64,000 nt of DNA from Agreia pratensis (GCF_900177685.1 NZ_FXAY01000004.1:62001-126000); one strand, 5' to 3'. Counted from the stretch's first letter, positions 44,996 to 55,144 are shown. Translations and numbers: made by a program. The notes: generated from the letters alone by a model not told the origin.

Positions 44996-46450
44996 TTGAC
45001 CGATTCCCACCTGGCCATCGTGATCCTGGCGGCAGGCCAGGGCACGCGCATGAAGTCCACCACTCCCAAACTGCTGCACACCCTCGCGGGTATCCCCATC
45101 GTGAGCCACGTGCTCGCGACGGCGCGTGAGATGGATGCCGCGTACACGGTCGCCGTCGTGCGTCACGAACGCGACCAGCTCGCCGAGGTCATCGACGAGC
45201 AGCTACCCGGAGGCATGATCGTCGATCAAGACGAGATCCCGGGAACGGGGCGCGCGGTCGAACAGGCCGTCGCGGCACTTCCGGCCGACTTCACCGGCGA
45301 GGTTCTCGTCGTCAACGGCGACGTGCCCCTGCTCGATGCGGCCACGCTCACCGCGCTCATCGAATCGCACCGCGCCGGCGCATCGTCCGCCACGCTCCTC
45401 TCGGCGTTCCTCGACGACGCCACGGGCTACGGGCGTATCGTGCGCGATGCCGACGGCCGGCTCGAGCGTATCGTCGAGCACCGCGACGCGTCCGAATCCG
45501 AACTCGCGATCGCCGAGATCAACGCGGGCGTCTACCTGTTCGGCCTCTCTGAACTGCGTGACACGCTCGCCTCGCTCAACACGCAGAACTCGCAGGGAGA
45601 GAAGTACCTGACCGATGTGGTCGGCCTGCTGCGCGAGGCGGGTTCCGAGGTCGCTGCCGTTCCCGTCTCCGAGCCCTGGCTCGTCGAGGGCATCAACGAC
45701 CGAGCTCAGCTCAGCGTCGCGGCCGCCAAGCTCAACGCGTTGATCGTGCGCGGATGGCAGCTCGCGGGCGTCACCGTGCACGACCCCGCTACAACCTGGA
45801 TCGATCTCAAGGCAACTATCGCCAATGATGTCGAGATTCTCCCCGGAACGCAGATCCGCGGCGCGACGGTTATCGCGACCGGCGCCACGATCGGTCCCGA
45901 CACGACGCTCGTCGACTGCGAGATCGGCGAGGGCGCCGAAGTCAAAAGAACGGATGCGACCCTGTCGGTCATCGGTTCCGGTGCCAGCGTCGGCCCCTTC
46001 GCGTATCTGCGCCCCAACACGATCCTCGAGGCCGGAGGCAAGATCGGCACGTTCGTCGAGACGAAGAACTCCACGATCGGAGCGGGCAGCAAGGTGCCGC
46101 ACCTCTCGTACATCGGCGACACCACGGTCGGGGTCGCATCCAACGTCGGAGCCGGCACCATCACGGCCAACTACGACGGCGTCAACAAGAACAAGACGAT
46201 CGTGGGTTCGCACGTGCGCACCGGATCGCACAACGTGTTCGTCGCCCCCGTTAGAATTGGCGACGGAGCTTATACGGGCGCCGGAACGGTCGTCCGCAAG
46301 GACGTGCCCGCCGGAGCCCTGGCTATCAACGTCGCTCCGCAGCGAAACCTCGAAGGCTGGGTCGCAACCAACCGACCGGGAACCGCCGCGGCGACCGCCG
46401 CTGAAGACCATGCATCTGAACAACGCGCGCCTGAACAGAGTGGAGACTAA
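44996..46450 (+). CDS. glmU: bifunctional GlcNAc-1-phosphate uridyltransferase / GlcN-1-phosphate acetyltransferase
   Basis: This 484-residue enzyme makes UDP-GlcNAc. The N-terminal pyrophosphorylase has LAAGQGTRMKS (11-21) and NGDVPLL; the C-terminal half is a left-handed beta-helix with hexapeptide repeats (YLRPNTILEAGGKIG, VGAGTITANYDG). A tail of Glu/Ala-rich residues ends the protein. The TTG start at 44996 has GGAG about eight bases upstream. prs follows within two bases, the usual glmU-prs order. Confidence 0.95.
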   Translation: MTDSHLAIVILAAGQGTRMKSTTPKLLHTLAGIPIVSHVLATAREMDAAYTVAVVRHERDQLAEVIDEQLPGGMIVDQDEIPGTGRAVEQAVAALPADFTGEVLVVNGDVPLLDAATLTALIESHRAGASSATLLSAFLDDATGYGRIVRDADGRLERIVEHRDASESELAIAEINAGVYLFGLSELRDTLASLNTQNSQGEKYLTDVVGLLREAGSEVAAVPVSEPWLVEGINDRAQLSVAAAKLNALIVRGWQLAGVTVHDPATTWIDLKATIANDVEILPGTQIRGATVIATGATIGPDTTLVDCEIGEGAEVKRTDATLSVIGSGASVGPFAYLRPNTILEAGGKIGTFVETKNSTIGAGSKVPHLSYIGDTTVGVASNVGAGTITANYDGVNKNKTIVGSHVRTGSHNVFVAPVRIGDGAYTGAGTVVRKDVPAGALAINVAPQRNLEGWVATNRPGTAAATAAEDHASEQRAPEQSGD

Positions 46451-46451
46451 T

Positions 46452-47429
46452 TTGTCGGACATCACCTCCACCGGGGAGAAGCGCCTTCTGGTCGCATCCG
46501 GTCGCGCACACCCGCAGCTGGCCATCGATGTCGCGGCGGCGCTCGGTACCGATCTGCTCCCCACCGATGCCCGCACGTTCGCCAACGGCGAGCTCTACGT
46601 GCGTTACGACGACAGCGTCCGGGGCGCCGACGTCTTCGTCATCCAGTCTCACAGCGCACCGATCAACGAGTGGCTCATGGAGCAGCTCATCATGGTCGAC
46701 GCCCTGAAGCGTGCGTCGGCCAAACGCATCACCGTGGTCGCGCCGTTTTATCCGTATGCACGCCAAGACAAGAAGGGCCGTGGACGCGAACCGATCTCGG
46801 CCCGCCTGGTCGCAGACCTCTTCAAGGCCGCCGGCGCAGACCGGATCATGTCGGTCGACCTGCACGCCGCACAGATCCAGGGCTTCTTCGACGGCCCCGT
46901 AGACCACCTGTTCGCGATGCCGGTGCTTCTCGCGCACATGCGCACCGCTCTCGACCCGTCGATGCTCACCGTCGTGTCTCCTGACATGGGCCGCGTGCGT
47001 GTGGCCGACATCTGGAGCGACAAGCTCGGTGTGCCGCTCGCCATCATCCACAAGCGTCGCGACCCCCTCGTTCCCAACCAGGTTTCGGTGCACGAGATCG
47101 TGGGAGATGTCAGCGGTCGGGTCTGCCTGCTGGTCGACGACCTGATCGATACCGGTCGGACGATCGTCGCGGCATCCGAAGCGCTGAAGAAGGCGGGTGC
47201 CCTGAGCGTCGTCGTCGCGGCCACCCACGCTGTGTTCTCCGACCCGGCCTCCGAGATTCTTCAGTCCGACTTCATCGATTCGGTGGTGGTCACCGACACG
47301 TTGCCGCTGCCGGTCGAGAAGCGATTCGACAAGCTCACGATCCTGCCGATCGCACCGCTCATCGCGCGGGCCATCCACGAGGTCTTCGAAGACGGCTCCG
47401 TGACGAGCATGTTCGACGGGGATGCCTGA
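46452..47429 (+). CDS. prs: ribose-phosphate pyrophosphokinase
   Basis: This 325-residue enzyme makes PRPP from ribose 5-phosphate and ATP, feeding nucleotide, histidine and tryptophan synthesis and the apt reaction. It shows FANGELYVRY, the flexible-loop segment YPYARQDKKGRGREPISA (ends shown) and the PRPP site CLLVDDLIDTGRT. The TTG at 46452 is preferred since GGAG lies six bases upstream and gives the standard length; a GTG at 46440 would sit inside glmU. Confidence 0.94.
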   Translation: MSDITSTGEKRLLVASGRAHPQLAIDVAAALGTDLLPTDARTFANGELYVRYDDSVRGADVFVIQSHSAPINEWLMEQLIMVDALKRASAKRITVVAPFYPYARQDKKGRGREPISARLVADLFKAAGADRIMSVDLHAAQIQGFFDGPVDHLFAMPVLLAHMRTALDPSMLTVVSPDMGRVRVADIWSDKLGVPLAIIHKRRDPLVPNQVSVHEIVGDVSGRVCLLVDDLIDTGRTIVAASEALKKAGALSVVVAATHAVFSDPASEILQSDFIDSVVVTDTLPLPVEKRFDKLTILPIAPLIARAIHEVFEDGSVTSMFDGDA

Positions 47430-47456
47430 TCACTTTTCGAGCGTAGGCTCGTAGGC

Positions 47457-47711
47457 ATGGACTACATTCCCGCCGCCGGCACCATCACCATGTTCTCCAC
47501 CACCTGGTGCGGCTACTGCTCACGGCTCAAGACTCAGCTCGACAAGCAGGGCATCGGCTACACCGAGGTCAACATCGAAGAGGTCGACGGAACCGCCGAG
47601 CTGGTCGCGTCGCTGAACGGCGGAAACCAGACTGTTCCGACCGTGATCTTCCCCGACGGCACGAGCGCCACCAATCCCTCAGCCCGCGAGGTCGTCACGC
47701 GCCTGGGCTAG
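47457..47711 (+). CDS. mycoredoxin-like glutaredoxin
   Basis: This 84-residue thioredoxin-fold protein has the active site CGYC (Cys18, Cys21) and the cis-proline motif TVP (59-61). Actinobacterial mycoredoxins with this motif and length reduce mixed disulfides with mycothiol. It follows prs by 27 bases and may be read with it. The assignment to mycoredoxin rather than classical glutaredoxin rests on lineage and sequence pattern. Confidence 0.88.
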   Translation: MDYIPAAGTITMFSTTWCGYCSRLKTQLDKQGIGYTEVNIEEVDGTAELVASLNGGNQTVPTVIFPDGTSATNPSAREVVTRLG

Positions 47712-47721
47712 CGAGTCTGGG

Positions 47722-48090
47722 CTAGCTAGGCTCGCCGGGCTCAGGTCTGGTGGGAATCGAGGGGAAGAGTCCGAGCGGTGCGACATTGCGGTCGCCGCCG
47801 TAGGCACCCACGGTGTAGCACTGCCATCCGAGACCTCCGTCTCCGAAGAGTTCGAAGTGCGCTGACGAGCCTTGCGTCGACGGATCTTGGTAGGGGGCGA
47901 TGATCGCGCAGGCGCGCTCTGCCGTGGCGTGGCTGAAGCTCGCCGTGGTGAGGATTCCTGGCAGCACGAGACAGATGAGTCCGACGACCACGACGATGCG
48001 CATCGCGCGGCGCATGCGCACACTTCGAAGGGAACGCTCGCCGTGTGGAACGTAGCCCGAGAGCTCTGGTTCGTCTGAGTATGAGGACAT
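47722..48090 (-). CDS. small single-pass membrane protein, unknown function
   Basis: This 122-residue protein has a basic N-terminal region (RSVRMRRAMR), one helix (IVVVVGLICLVLPGILTTA) and an extracytoplasmic part with two Cys (ACAIIAP and WQCYTVG) that could pair. Topology is probably N-in. I do not recognise the family. It is convergent with the mycoredoxin gene and divergent from the amidohydrolase gene. Confidence 0.6.
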   Translation of the reverse strand: MSSYSDEPELSGYVPHGERSLRSVRMRRAMRIVVVVGLICLVLPGILTTASFSHATAERACAIIAPYQDPSTQGSSAHFELFGDGGLGWQCYTVGAYGGDRNVAPLGLFPSIPTRPEPGEPS

Positions 48091-48210
48091 CTGCGCTCTA
48101 GTCTCTCATCCGGTGCATTGAGCTGCGGATCCGGGTTGTAAACACTTCATTACCGCACTGATTCCGTCGCCATCGGTGAGTTATGCTCTGGATATCGGAG
48201 GACACCAGAA

Positions 48211-49860
48211 GTGACAATTCATGCAGACATCGTCTTCGAGAACGGCTCTGTCTTCGATGGCAGTCGACTGCTCCCCACATCGACGCGGGTAGCGATCTCG
48301 GGCACGAGCATCATCGCAGTGGGTTCGGATGTAGACGGTGTGGTCGGCGTCGGCACCCGCAGGGTCGACCTCGAGGGCGGCCTCCTTCTACCCGGCTTCA
48401 CCGACGCCCATATCCACCCCATCGAGGGTGGTCTCGAGCGCATGCGCTGTGACCTGTCCCCGGCGTCGACGCGAGACGAATACCTCTCCATCATCCGTGC
48501 ATACGCCGAGGCCAATCCCGACCTGCCTTGGATTCTGGGCGGGGGATGGCAGCTCGCGGCGTTCCCCGGGGGCGTGCCGCAGGCATCCGATCTCGATGCC
48601 GTCGTCGGCGCACGGCCTGTATTCCTCGCGAACCGTGACCACCACGGCGCCTGGGTGTCGACTCGGGCTCTCGAGCTCGCAGGGATCGACAGGAACACCC
48701 CAGACCCGGTGGACGGCCGTATCGAGAGGAACGCCGACGGTTCACCGAGTGGAGTGCTGCAGGAGGGCGCCCGGCTGCTGGTCTCGCGGCTCGTCCCCGA
48801 TGACACCGACGACGACAATTATTCGGCGCTCCTCGCGGCACAGGGCTATCTGCATTCGGTCGGAGTCACCGGCTGGCAAGACGCCATCGTCGGCGACTAC
48901 GGAAACCACAGTGACACGGGAGACGTCTATCTGCGTGCGGCGAAGAACGGCGATCTCACAGCCCGTGTCGTGGCCGCCCTGTGGTGGGACCGCAACCGAG
49001 GCTCGGAGCAGATTCCCGAACTCGTTGCGCGACGCGAGCAGCTCGCGCACGAACGCTTCGCCGCGTCGAGCATCAAGATCATGCAGGACGGCATTCCCGA
49101 GAACCAGACGGCGGCGATGATCGATCCCTATGTCGTGCCCACCGGGTGTCGATGCGGCGCAGGCGGACTCGGGTCGGGGTTGTCCTTCGTCGACCCCGCT
49201 GTGCTCGGCGACTACGTTGCTTCTCTCGACGCGCTCGCCTTCCAGATTCACTTTCACGCGATCGGCGATCGCGCGGTGCGCGAGGCTTTGGATGCTTTTG
49301 CCGAGGCGCAGAGGCGCAATGGGCCGAGTGCGAACAGGCATCACATCGCCCACGTGCAGGTGGTGCATCCACACGACATCTCCCGTTTCGCCGAGCTCGA
49401 CGTGACCGCGAATCTGCAGACGCTGTGGGCGAGTTTCGAGCCGCAGATGGTCGAGTTGAACCTGCCGGTGCTGGGAGAAGAGCGGTCGGCGTGGCAATAT
49501 CCCTTCGCCGATCTGGCGAACGCGGGGTCACGCCTCGCCTCCGGCAGCGACTGGCCTGTGACGACGCCCGACCCCTGGGCGGCGATACATGTCGCGGTCA
49601 ACCGCACGCTTCCGCCGGGAGATGCCGACTATACCTCGAAGGCTTTCTACCCTGCCCAGTCGCTCACCCTCGAGCAGGCACTCGCGTCGTACACCTCAGG
49701 TTCCGCCCGCATCAACGGCCACGACTCGGCCGGCCGCATTGCGGAAGGATTCGATGCCGACCTGGTCGTCGTCGATCGCGACCCCTTCGTCTCGCCGACC
49801 GAACTCATCTCAGAGACCCGCACCCGCGAGACCTGGGTGCGGGGCCGTCAGGTCTTCTGA
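48211..49860 (+). CDS. YtcJ-like metal-dependent amidohydrolase
   Basis: This 549-residue amidohydrolase has the first metal pair H67/H69 in DAHIHP, the middle motif IHFHAIGDRAV and the late GSDWPV with the catalytic Asp. An intact N-terminal beta-sandwich and a C-terminal piece (GRIAEGFDADLVVVDRDPF) complete the fold. The family (amidohydrolase_3) is used on imides, N-acyl amino acids or formamides; the substrate is not clear. GGAGG precedes the GTG start. A polar amino acid ABC transporter follows 74 bases later and may bring in the substrate or carry the product. Confidence 0.85.
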   Translation: MTIHADIVFENGSVFDGSRLLPTSTRVAISGTSIIAVGSDVDGVVGVGTRRVDLEGGLLLPGFTDAHIHPIEGGLERMRCDLSPASTRDEYLSIIRAYAEANPDLPWILGGGWQLAAFPGGVPQASDLDAVVGARPVFLANRDHHGAWVSTRALELAGIDRNTPDPVDGRIERNADGSPSGVLQEGARLLVSRLVPDDTDDDNYSALLAAQGYLHSVGVTGWQDAIVGDYGNHSDTGDVYLRAAKNGDLTARVVAALWWDRNRGSEQIPELVARREQLAHERFAASSIKIMQDGIPENQTAAMIDPYVVPTGCRCGAGGLGSGLSFVDPAVLGDYVASLDALAFQIHFHAIGDRAVREALDAFAEAQRRNGPSANRHHIAHVQVVHPHDISRFAELDVTANLQTLWASFEPQMVELNLPVLGEERSAWQYPFADLANAGSRLASGSDWPVTTPDPWAAIHVAVNRTLPPGDADYTSKAFYPAQSLTLEQALASYTSGSARINGHDSAGRIAEGFDADLVVVDRDPFVSPTELISETRTRETWVRGRQVF

Positions 49861-49934
49861 TGACACGAATTCGCTCTTACGCTTCTTGACCCCGCATCAC
49901 CATCATTGACATCACCACACCGAATGAGGCTCCA

Positions 49935-50825
49935 ATGAAATCGATCAGACTCGTCCCCGTCGCTCTGCTGGCCAGCGCGGCCCTCCTGCTCACGGGGTGC
50001 GTCAACAACGAACCCACCGCGCCCGCGTCGAGCGGCACAGCCCCGGCCGTCGCGAAGGACGATGCCGCGGCGAAACTCCTTCCCAAAGACATCGCGTCGG
50101 CCGGCAAGCTCGTGATCGGCACCGACGCGACCTACGCCCCGAACGAGTTCAAGGATGCCGATGGCAATCCGACGGGCTGGGAGATCGAACTCGCCGACGC
50201 GATGGCGGCCAAGCTCGGACTGACGACCGACTATCAGATCGCCAAGTTCGACAACATCATTCCGTCAATCACAGGTGGAAAGTACAACCTCGGGCTGTCG
50301 TCGTTCTTCGATACGAAAGAACGCCAGCAGCAGGTCGACATGATCGACTACTACACCGCGGGAATCCAGTGGGCTTCGCTGGCCGACAAGAAGATCGACC
50401 CCGAGAACGCCTGCGGCATCAAGCTCGCCGTGCAGAACGGCACGACGGAGGCGCTCGACGATGGTCCCGCCAAGTCGGCGGCGTGTGTTGCGGCGGGCAA
50501 GGATCCGATCGACCTGCTCGGCTACGACACGCAGGATGACGCGACCGCAGCCGTCAGCCTCGGACGAGCCGACGCGATGTCCGCAGACTCTCCTGTGACG
50601 CAGTACGCGGTCGCACAGTCCGACGGCAAGCTCGTGACCTCGGGCGAGGTCTACTCGGTGTTCCTCTACGGCATGCCGATCGCCAAGGACTCGGGGCTTG
50701 GCGAGGCTCTTCAGGCCGCACTGCAGTCGTTGATGGATGACGGAACGTACACGGACATCCTCACCAAGTGGGGCGTCGAGCAGGGCGCGATCGACAAGAT
50801 CGATATCAACGGCGCCACGGAGTAA
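49935..50825 (+). CDS. ABC transporter substrate-binding lipoprotein (family 3, polar amino acids)
   Basis: This 296-residue lipoprotein has a signal ending in LLLTGC. The mature part starts [19 protein letters not shown], the opening typical of SBP_bac_3 proteins, with [15 protein letters not shown] and a LAVQNGTT segment later. It probably captures an amino acid or an opine-like compound. GAGG lies before the ATG. The permease and ATPase genes follow directly. Confidence 0.9.
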   Translation: MKSIRLVPVALLASAALLLTGCVNNEPTAPASSGTAPAVAKDDAAAKLLPKDIASAGKLVIGTDATYAPNEFKDADGNPTGWEIELADAMAAKLGLTTDYQIAKFDNIIPSITGGKYNLGLSSFFDTKERQQQVDMIDYYTAGIQWASLADKKIDPENACGIKLAVQNGTTEALDDGPAKSAACVAAGKDPIDLLGYDTQDDATAAVSLGRADAMSADSPVTQYAVAQSDGKLVTSGEVYSVFLYGMPIAKDSGLGEALQAALQSLMDDGTYTDILTKWGVEQGAIDKIDINGATE

Positions 50826-50830
50826 CTCGA

Positions 50831-51799
50831 ATGGAGACCACAGGATCCTCGGGCCAGCCGGAGCGGATCGTCGCGATCCCGCTCCGGCATCCGGTTCGCA
50901 ACGTCGTCGCCGTCGTCATCATCCTCATCGTCGTGCTGTTCGTCGTCGATGCGGCGTTCTTCCGCCCGGCGTACGACTGGCCGGCGGTGGGCAAGTACAT
51001 CTTCGACGTGCGCGTCTCGCAGGCGGCGCTCGTCACCATCGAGCTGACCGTGTTGGCGATGGTGGGAGCGATCGTGCTCGGCACTCTCCTCGCCGTGATG
51101 AGGCTCTCGCCCAACCCGGTGTTGAAGTCGGTGGCCTGGGCCTACCTGTGGATCTTCCGCGGCACCCCCGTCTACGTGCAGCTGGTCTTCTGGGGCCTGC
51201 TCGCCACGATCTACAAGACCATCTCGGTCGGGGTGCCCTTCAGCTCGGACGTGCTGTTCAGCTGGACCACGCAGGATGCGATCAGCGTGTTCTGGCTCGC
51301 AGTCATCGGTCTTGCACTCAACGAGGCCGCTTATATGGCCGAGATCGTGCGAGCGGGAATGCTCTCGGTCGACCCCGGGCAGAGCGAGGCATCGACTGCT
51401 CTCGGCATGTCATGGTCGCAGACGATGCGTCGCATCATCATTCCGCAGTCGATGCGGGTGATCATTCCGCCCACCGGCAACGAGGTGATCTCGATGCTGA
51501 AGACGACCTCCCTCGTCACGGCGGTGCCCTTGTCGACCGACCTCTATACGCGCACGCGGGATATCTCGGCCGAAACGTTCAATCCCATTCCGCTGCTCAT
51601 CGTGGCGTCGATCTGGTATCTGTTCTTCACGTCGCTGCTCATGATCGGCCAGTACTTTCTCGAGCGCCGCTTCGCCCGCGGGTCGAGGTTCGTCGATGTG
51701 GGGCCGGGAGCGGACAATCCGACGGTGCTCGTCGGCGCGACGCCGACGGCTCCGATCGCCGCGCAACCGGGCACCTCGACGGAAGGCCGATCCTCATGA
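50831..51799 (+). CDS. ABC transporter permease (HisM/GlnP type)
   Basis: This 322-residue permease has five to six helices and the EAA-like loop [27 protein letters not shown] (core [12 protein letters not shown]), followed by [17 protein letters not shown]. The N terminus is longer than usual and a 35-residue Pro/Thr/Ala tail extends the C terminus. A GGAG site precedes the ATG. It is the only permease gene, so a homodimer is likely. Its stop overlaps the ATPase start as ATGA. Confidence 0.9.
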   Translation: METTGSSGQPERIVAIPLRHPVRNVVAVVIILIVVLFVVDAAFFRPAYDWPAVGKYIFDVRVSQAALVTIELTVLAMVGAIVLGTLLAVMRLSPNPVLKSVAWAYLWIFRGTPVYVQLVFWGLLATIYKTISVGVPFSSDVLFSWTTQDAISVFWLAVIGLALNEAAYMAEIVRAGMLSVDPGQSEASTALGMSWSQTMRRIIIPQSMRVIIPPTGNEVISMLKTTSLVTAVPLSTDLYTRTRDISAETFNPIPLLIVASIWYLFFTSLLMIGQYFLERRFARGSRFVDVGPGADNPTVLVGATPTAPIAAQPGTSTEGRSS

Positions 51800-52575
51800 C
51801 CGAACCCCTCGCATCCATCCCCATGGTGATCGCCGACCGCGTCGTGAAGTCGTTCGGCTCGCACACCGTCTTGAAAGACATCTCGTTGACCGTGAACCGC
51901 GGCGAGGTGGTGTGCGTCATCGGGCCGTCCGGCTCGGGCAAGTCCACGTTCTTACGCTGCATCAACCACCTCGAGAAGCTCGACGGAGGCCGGCTCACGG
52001 TCGACGGCGAACTGATCGGGTATCGCCAGCGCGGTGACAAGATCTACGAACTCAAGCCCAAGGAAGCGGCGGCACAGCGCAAGGACATCGGCATGGTGTT
52101 CCAGCGCTTCAACCTGTTTCCGCATCTCACCGTTCTCGAGAACATCATGGAGGCACCGCTGCAGGTGAAGCGTCAGAGCCGTGCCGCGGCGTCTGCGCGT
52201 GCCCTCGAGCTGCTCGCCCGGGTCGGGCTTGCCGAGAAGGCGAAGGCCTACCCGGCGTCGCTGTCGGGCGGACAGCAGCAGCGCGTCGCGATCGCCCGGG
52301 CCCTGGCCATGGACCCGAAGCTGATGCTCTTCGATGAGCCCACGTCTGCGCTCGACCCCGAACTCGTGGGTGAGGTTCTCGACGTGATGAAGCAGCTCGC
52401 CAGAGACGGCATGACGATGATCGTGGTGACGCACGAGATGGGCTTCGCCAGAGAGGTCGCCGACTCGCTTGTCTTTATGGACGGCGGGGTCGTAGTCGAG
52501 CGAGGCGAGCCTCGCGAGGTGCTCACGAACCCTCAACAGGATCGCACGAAGGCATTCCTCTCGAAGGTGCTGTAG
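51796..52575 (+). CDS. ABC transporter ATP-binding protein (GlnQ type)
   Basis: This 259-residue ATPase has Walker [10 protein letters not shown] (about 43-51), the Q-loop [11 protein letters not shown], signature LSGGQQQR and Walker [13 protein letters not shown], with a downstream VVTHEMGFA. It powers the amino acid importer of the two preceding genes. The frame is open far upstream, but homology begins at the ATG at 51796. It ends just before a bidirectional terminator. Confidence 0.93.
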   Translation: MTEPLASIPMVIADRVVKSFGSHTVLKDISLTVNRGEVVCVIGPSGSGKSTFLRCINHLEKLDGGRLTVDGELIGYRQRGDKIYELKPKEAAAQRKDIGMVFQRFNLFPHLTVLENIMEAPLQVKRQSRAAASARALELLARVGLAEKAKAYPASLSGGQQQRVAIARALAMDPKLMLFDEPTSALDPELVGEVLDVMKQLARDGMTMIVVTHEMGFAREVADSLVFMDGGVVVERGEPREVLTNPQQDRTKAFLSKVL

Positions 52576-52578
52576 ACG

Positions 52579-52620
52579 AAAAAAGCCCCGTGCCCGCTGA
52601 ACAGCAGGCACGGGGCTTTT
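52579..52620. terminator. bidirectional terminator between the ABC operon and gnd
   Basis: A 10-base-pair perfect stem GCCCCGTGCC / GGCACGGGGC with a 12-base loop is flanked by six A on one side and four T on the other. It can end transcription from both the ABC transporter operon and the convergent gnd gene. Confidence 0.9.
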
Positions 52621-52628
52621 CGCGTCGT

Positions 52629-54095
52629 CTAGTGCGAGGAGCCCTCGGATTCGATCTCGGTGCGGTCGCCAGACCAGAGGGTGTGGAACGTGCCCTCTTT
52701 GTCGATGCGCTTGTAGGTGTGCGCTCCGAAGAAGTCGCGCTGTCCCTGCACGATGGATGCCGGCAGACGGTCTGCGCGCAGGCCGTCGTAGTAGGCGAGC
52801 GACGACGAGAACGCCGGCGTCGGGATTCCTGCCTGCACGGCGCTCACGACGACACGACGCCAGGCGTCCTGCGTTCCGGCGATGGCCTCGGTGAAGTACG
52901 GCGCGGTGACCAGGGCGACGAGGCCGGGGTTCTCGGCGTACGCCTCGGTGATGCGGTTGAGGAAGCGGGCGCGGATGATGCAGCCGCCGCGCCAGATCTT
53001 GGCGATCTCGCCCTTCTTGATGTCCCAGCCGTAGTGCTCTGCGCCGGCGACGATGGCGTCGAAGCCCTGCGAGTACGCGATGATCTTCGACGCGTAGAGC
53101 GCTTTGCGCACGTCTTCGATGAACGCGGCGGGGTCGTCGACGGCCACGGTCTCGCTCGGGCCGGGCAGGCTGCTGGATGCGGCGCGCTGGGCGGGCTTGG
53201 ACGACAGCGCCCGGGCGAAGACGGCCTCGGCGATGCCCGAGACGGGAATGCCGAGGTCGAGCGCGGTCTGCACGGTCCAGACGCCTGTGCCCTTCGATCC
53301 GGCCTGGTCGAGGATCACATCGACGAGGGGGCGGCCGGTCTCGGCATCGACCTGACGCAGAACCTCGGCCGTGATCTCGATGAGGTAGCTCTCGAGCTCG
53401 CCGGTGTTCCACTCGGCGAAGACATCGGCGATCTGAGCGGGGGAGTAGCCGGTGCCGCGACGGATCAGATCGTATGCCTCGGCGATGAGCTGCATGTCGG
53501 CGTATTCGATGCCGTTGTGGATCATCTTGACGAAGTGGCCGGCGCCGTCGGTGCCCACGTGGGTGACGCAGGGCTCGCCCTCGGCGACCGCGGCGATCGA
53601 GGCGAGGATGGGGCCGAGCGTCTCGTACGCCTCGGCCGAACCGCCGGGCATGATGCTGGGGCCGTTGAGAGCGCCCTCCTCGCCGCCCGAGATTCCGGCG
53701 CCGACGAAGTTGAGGCCGCGCTCGCGCGCCGCCTTCTCGCGTCGGATGGTGTCGGTGAACAGCGCGTTGCCGCCGTCGACGATGATGTCGCCCTCTTCGA
53801 AGAGGTCGGACAGCTGACTGATCACCGCATCGGTGCCCTTGCCGGCCTGCACCATGATGATCGCGGTACGGGGCTTCTGCAGTGAAGCCACGAACTCCTC
53901 GATCGTCTTCGAAGCGACGAACTCGGCCTCGGGGTGCTCGCTGGTGAGAAGGTCGGTGCGCTCGGGCGAGCGGTTGTACACGGCTACCGTGTTTCCCTCG
54001 CGGCTGGCGAGGTTGCGGGCGAGATTCGAGCCCATCACGGCGAGGCCGACCACGCCGATGTTGGCGGTGGCCGTCGAACTTGAAGTGTCTGACAC
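52629..54095 (-). CDS. gnd: 6-phosphogluconate dehydrogenase, decarboxylating
   Basis: This 488-residue enzyme oxidises 6-phosphogluconate to ribulose 5-phosphate and CO2 with NADP+. It shows VVGLAVMGSNLARNLA at the start, AGISGGEEGALNGPSIMPGG, the Lys/His active site in FVKMIHNGIEY and KGTGVWTVQ. The size matches the long E. coli-type enzyme. The GTG start has GGAG eight bases before it. It lies next to a sugar-acid island whose predicted product is gluconate, which may be meaningful, though no gluconate kinase gene is in the window. Confidence 0.95.
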   Translation of the reverse strand: MSDTSSSTATANIGVVGLAVMGSNLARNLASREGNTVAVYNRSPERTDLLTSEHPEAEFVASKTIEEFVASLQKPRTAIIMVQAGKGTDAVISQLSDLFEEGDIIVDGGNALFTDTIRREKAARERGLNFVGAGISGGEEGALNGPSIMPGGSAEAYETLGPILASIAAVAEGEPCVTHVGTDGAGHFVKMIHNGIEYADMQLIAEAYDLIRRGTGYSPAQIADVFAEWNTGELESYLIEITAEVLRQVDAETGRPLVDVILDQAGSKGTGVWTVQTALDLGIPVSGIAEAVFARALSSKPAQRAASSSLPGPSETVAVDDPAAFIEDVRKALYASKIIAYSQGFDAIVAGAEHYGWDIKKGEIAKIWRGGCIIRARFLNRITEAYAENPGLVALVTAPYFTEAIAGTQDAWRRVVVSAVQAGIPTPAFSSSLAYYDGLRADRLPASIVQGQRDFFGAHTYKRIDKEGTFHTLWSGDRTEIESEGSSH

Positions 54096-54136
54096 TGTCT
54101 GGTCTCCTAGGTGTTGTTCCGTCGTCTACAGCGTAG

Positions 54137-55054
54137 CTAACGGGGTTGTTCGGGGTCTCGTATATAGCGGTGAATGACGGCGAGGTCGTCGTCGCCGAGA
54201 CCCGCCGCGACCAGGCCGTCGAACTGTCCGCGCAGCGCATCCAAAATCGGGGCGGCGGTGGCCGTCTCGACGGCCGCGGCGTGGGCGAAAGACAGGTCTT
54301 TGACCATGTAACGGGCGGCGCCCGTGGGGGAGTAGTCGCGCTCTACGAGCCTGTCCTTCTTGGTCTCGAGGACACGACTGCCGGCGTATCCGCCCTGCAA
54401 GAGCGTCAGCAGGGCGTCGAGGTCGAGACCGGAGCGCTCGGCGATGACGCTGGCCTCGCTGATCGCTGCCATCGTGGCGGCGACGATGAGCTGGTTGCAG
54501 GCCTTGGCGATATCGCCGGAGCCCAGAGGGCCGAGATGCACCGGCGTGCCGCAAGCCGACAGAAGGGGCAGGGCGATGTTGACGTCGGCCTCTGTGCCAC
54601 CCACCATGATCGACAAGGTGCCCGCAGCGGCACCCTCCGTCCCTCCCGACACGGGCGCGTCGACGATGCGCATTCGGCCCTCCGTCTGCTGCCGTAACCG
54701 GTCGTCCGTCGCGCGGATGCCTGTGGGCGAGACCGACGAGCAGACGACGACCACACAGGTGGCCGGAGTCTCGGCCATGCCGCGATCTCCGAAAAGGAGT
54801 TCGTCGACCTGAGGAAGGTCGGGGACCATAAGAACGACGACGTCGCTTGCCTCGGCCACGTCGGCCGGGGTGTCGACCCAGGATGCGCCTGCCGACAGAA
54901 CGGCGGCGGCTCGGTCGCGAGAGCGAGCCGTGACCGAGAGAGAGTGTGGGAACGCGGCGAGGAGATTCAGCGCCATGGGGGTTCCCATATTGCCGAGACC
55001 GATCATGCCGATCGAAAGTCGTTCGTCGGAGGATGCTGTATGCGCCATTGACAT
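54137..55054 (-). CDS. 3-hydroxyisobutyrate-dehydrogenase-family oxidoreductase
   Basis: This 305-residue protein has a Rossmann fold with GLGNMG (19-24) and the motifs DAPVSGG and KACNQL with the catalytic Lys. The family includes tartronate semialdehyde reductase (GlxR/GarR) and L-threonate dehydrogenase; which applies is not visible. The ATG at 55054 or 55048 could be used; neither has a strong ribosome site. It is divergent from the D-2-hydroxyacid dehydrogenase, with a 27-base inverted repeat in between. It lies 41 bases upstream of gnd on the same strand and may be read into it. Confidence 0.85.
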   Translation of the reverse strand: MSMAHTASSDERLSIGMIGLGNMGTPMALNLLAAFPHSLSVTARSRDRAAAVLSAGASWVDTPADVAEASDVVVLMVPDLPQVDELLFGDRGMAETPATCVVVVCSSVSPTGIRATDDRLRQQTEGRMRIVDAPVSGGTEGAAAGTLSIMVGGTEADVNIALPLLSACGTPVHLGPLGSGDIAKACNQLIVAATMAAISEASVIAERSGLDLDALLTLLQGGYAGSRVLETKKDRLVERDYSPTGAARYMVKDLSFAHAAAVETATAAPILDALRGQFDGLVAAGLGDDDLAVIHRYIRDPEQPR

Positions 55055-55081
55055 GTGAACAGCATATAGAACACTGTTCAC
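55055..55081. promoter_or_regulatory. candidate IclR operator between the two dehydrogenase genes
   Basis: Perfect 8-base arms GTGAACAG and CTGTTCAC are separated by 11 bases. Inside them is a second palindrome GAACACTGTTC (55069-55079). The half-site TGTTCA/TGAACA recurs in the promoter region at 57060-57084, pointing to one regulator for both. Confidence 0.65.
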
Positions 55082-55144
55082 AGTAGTGAATAGCTGGATA
55101 GACTGAAGCTCAGACAAGTTTACGGATTTCTAAGGACCTTTGAC

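Noticed and set aside
52590-53885. 431-codon plus-strand open frame
   Set aside because: Antisense to gnd; also starts inside the bidirectional terminator.
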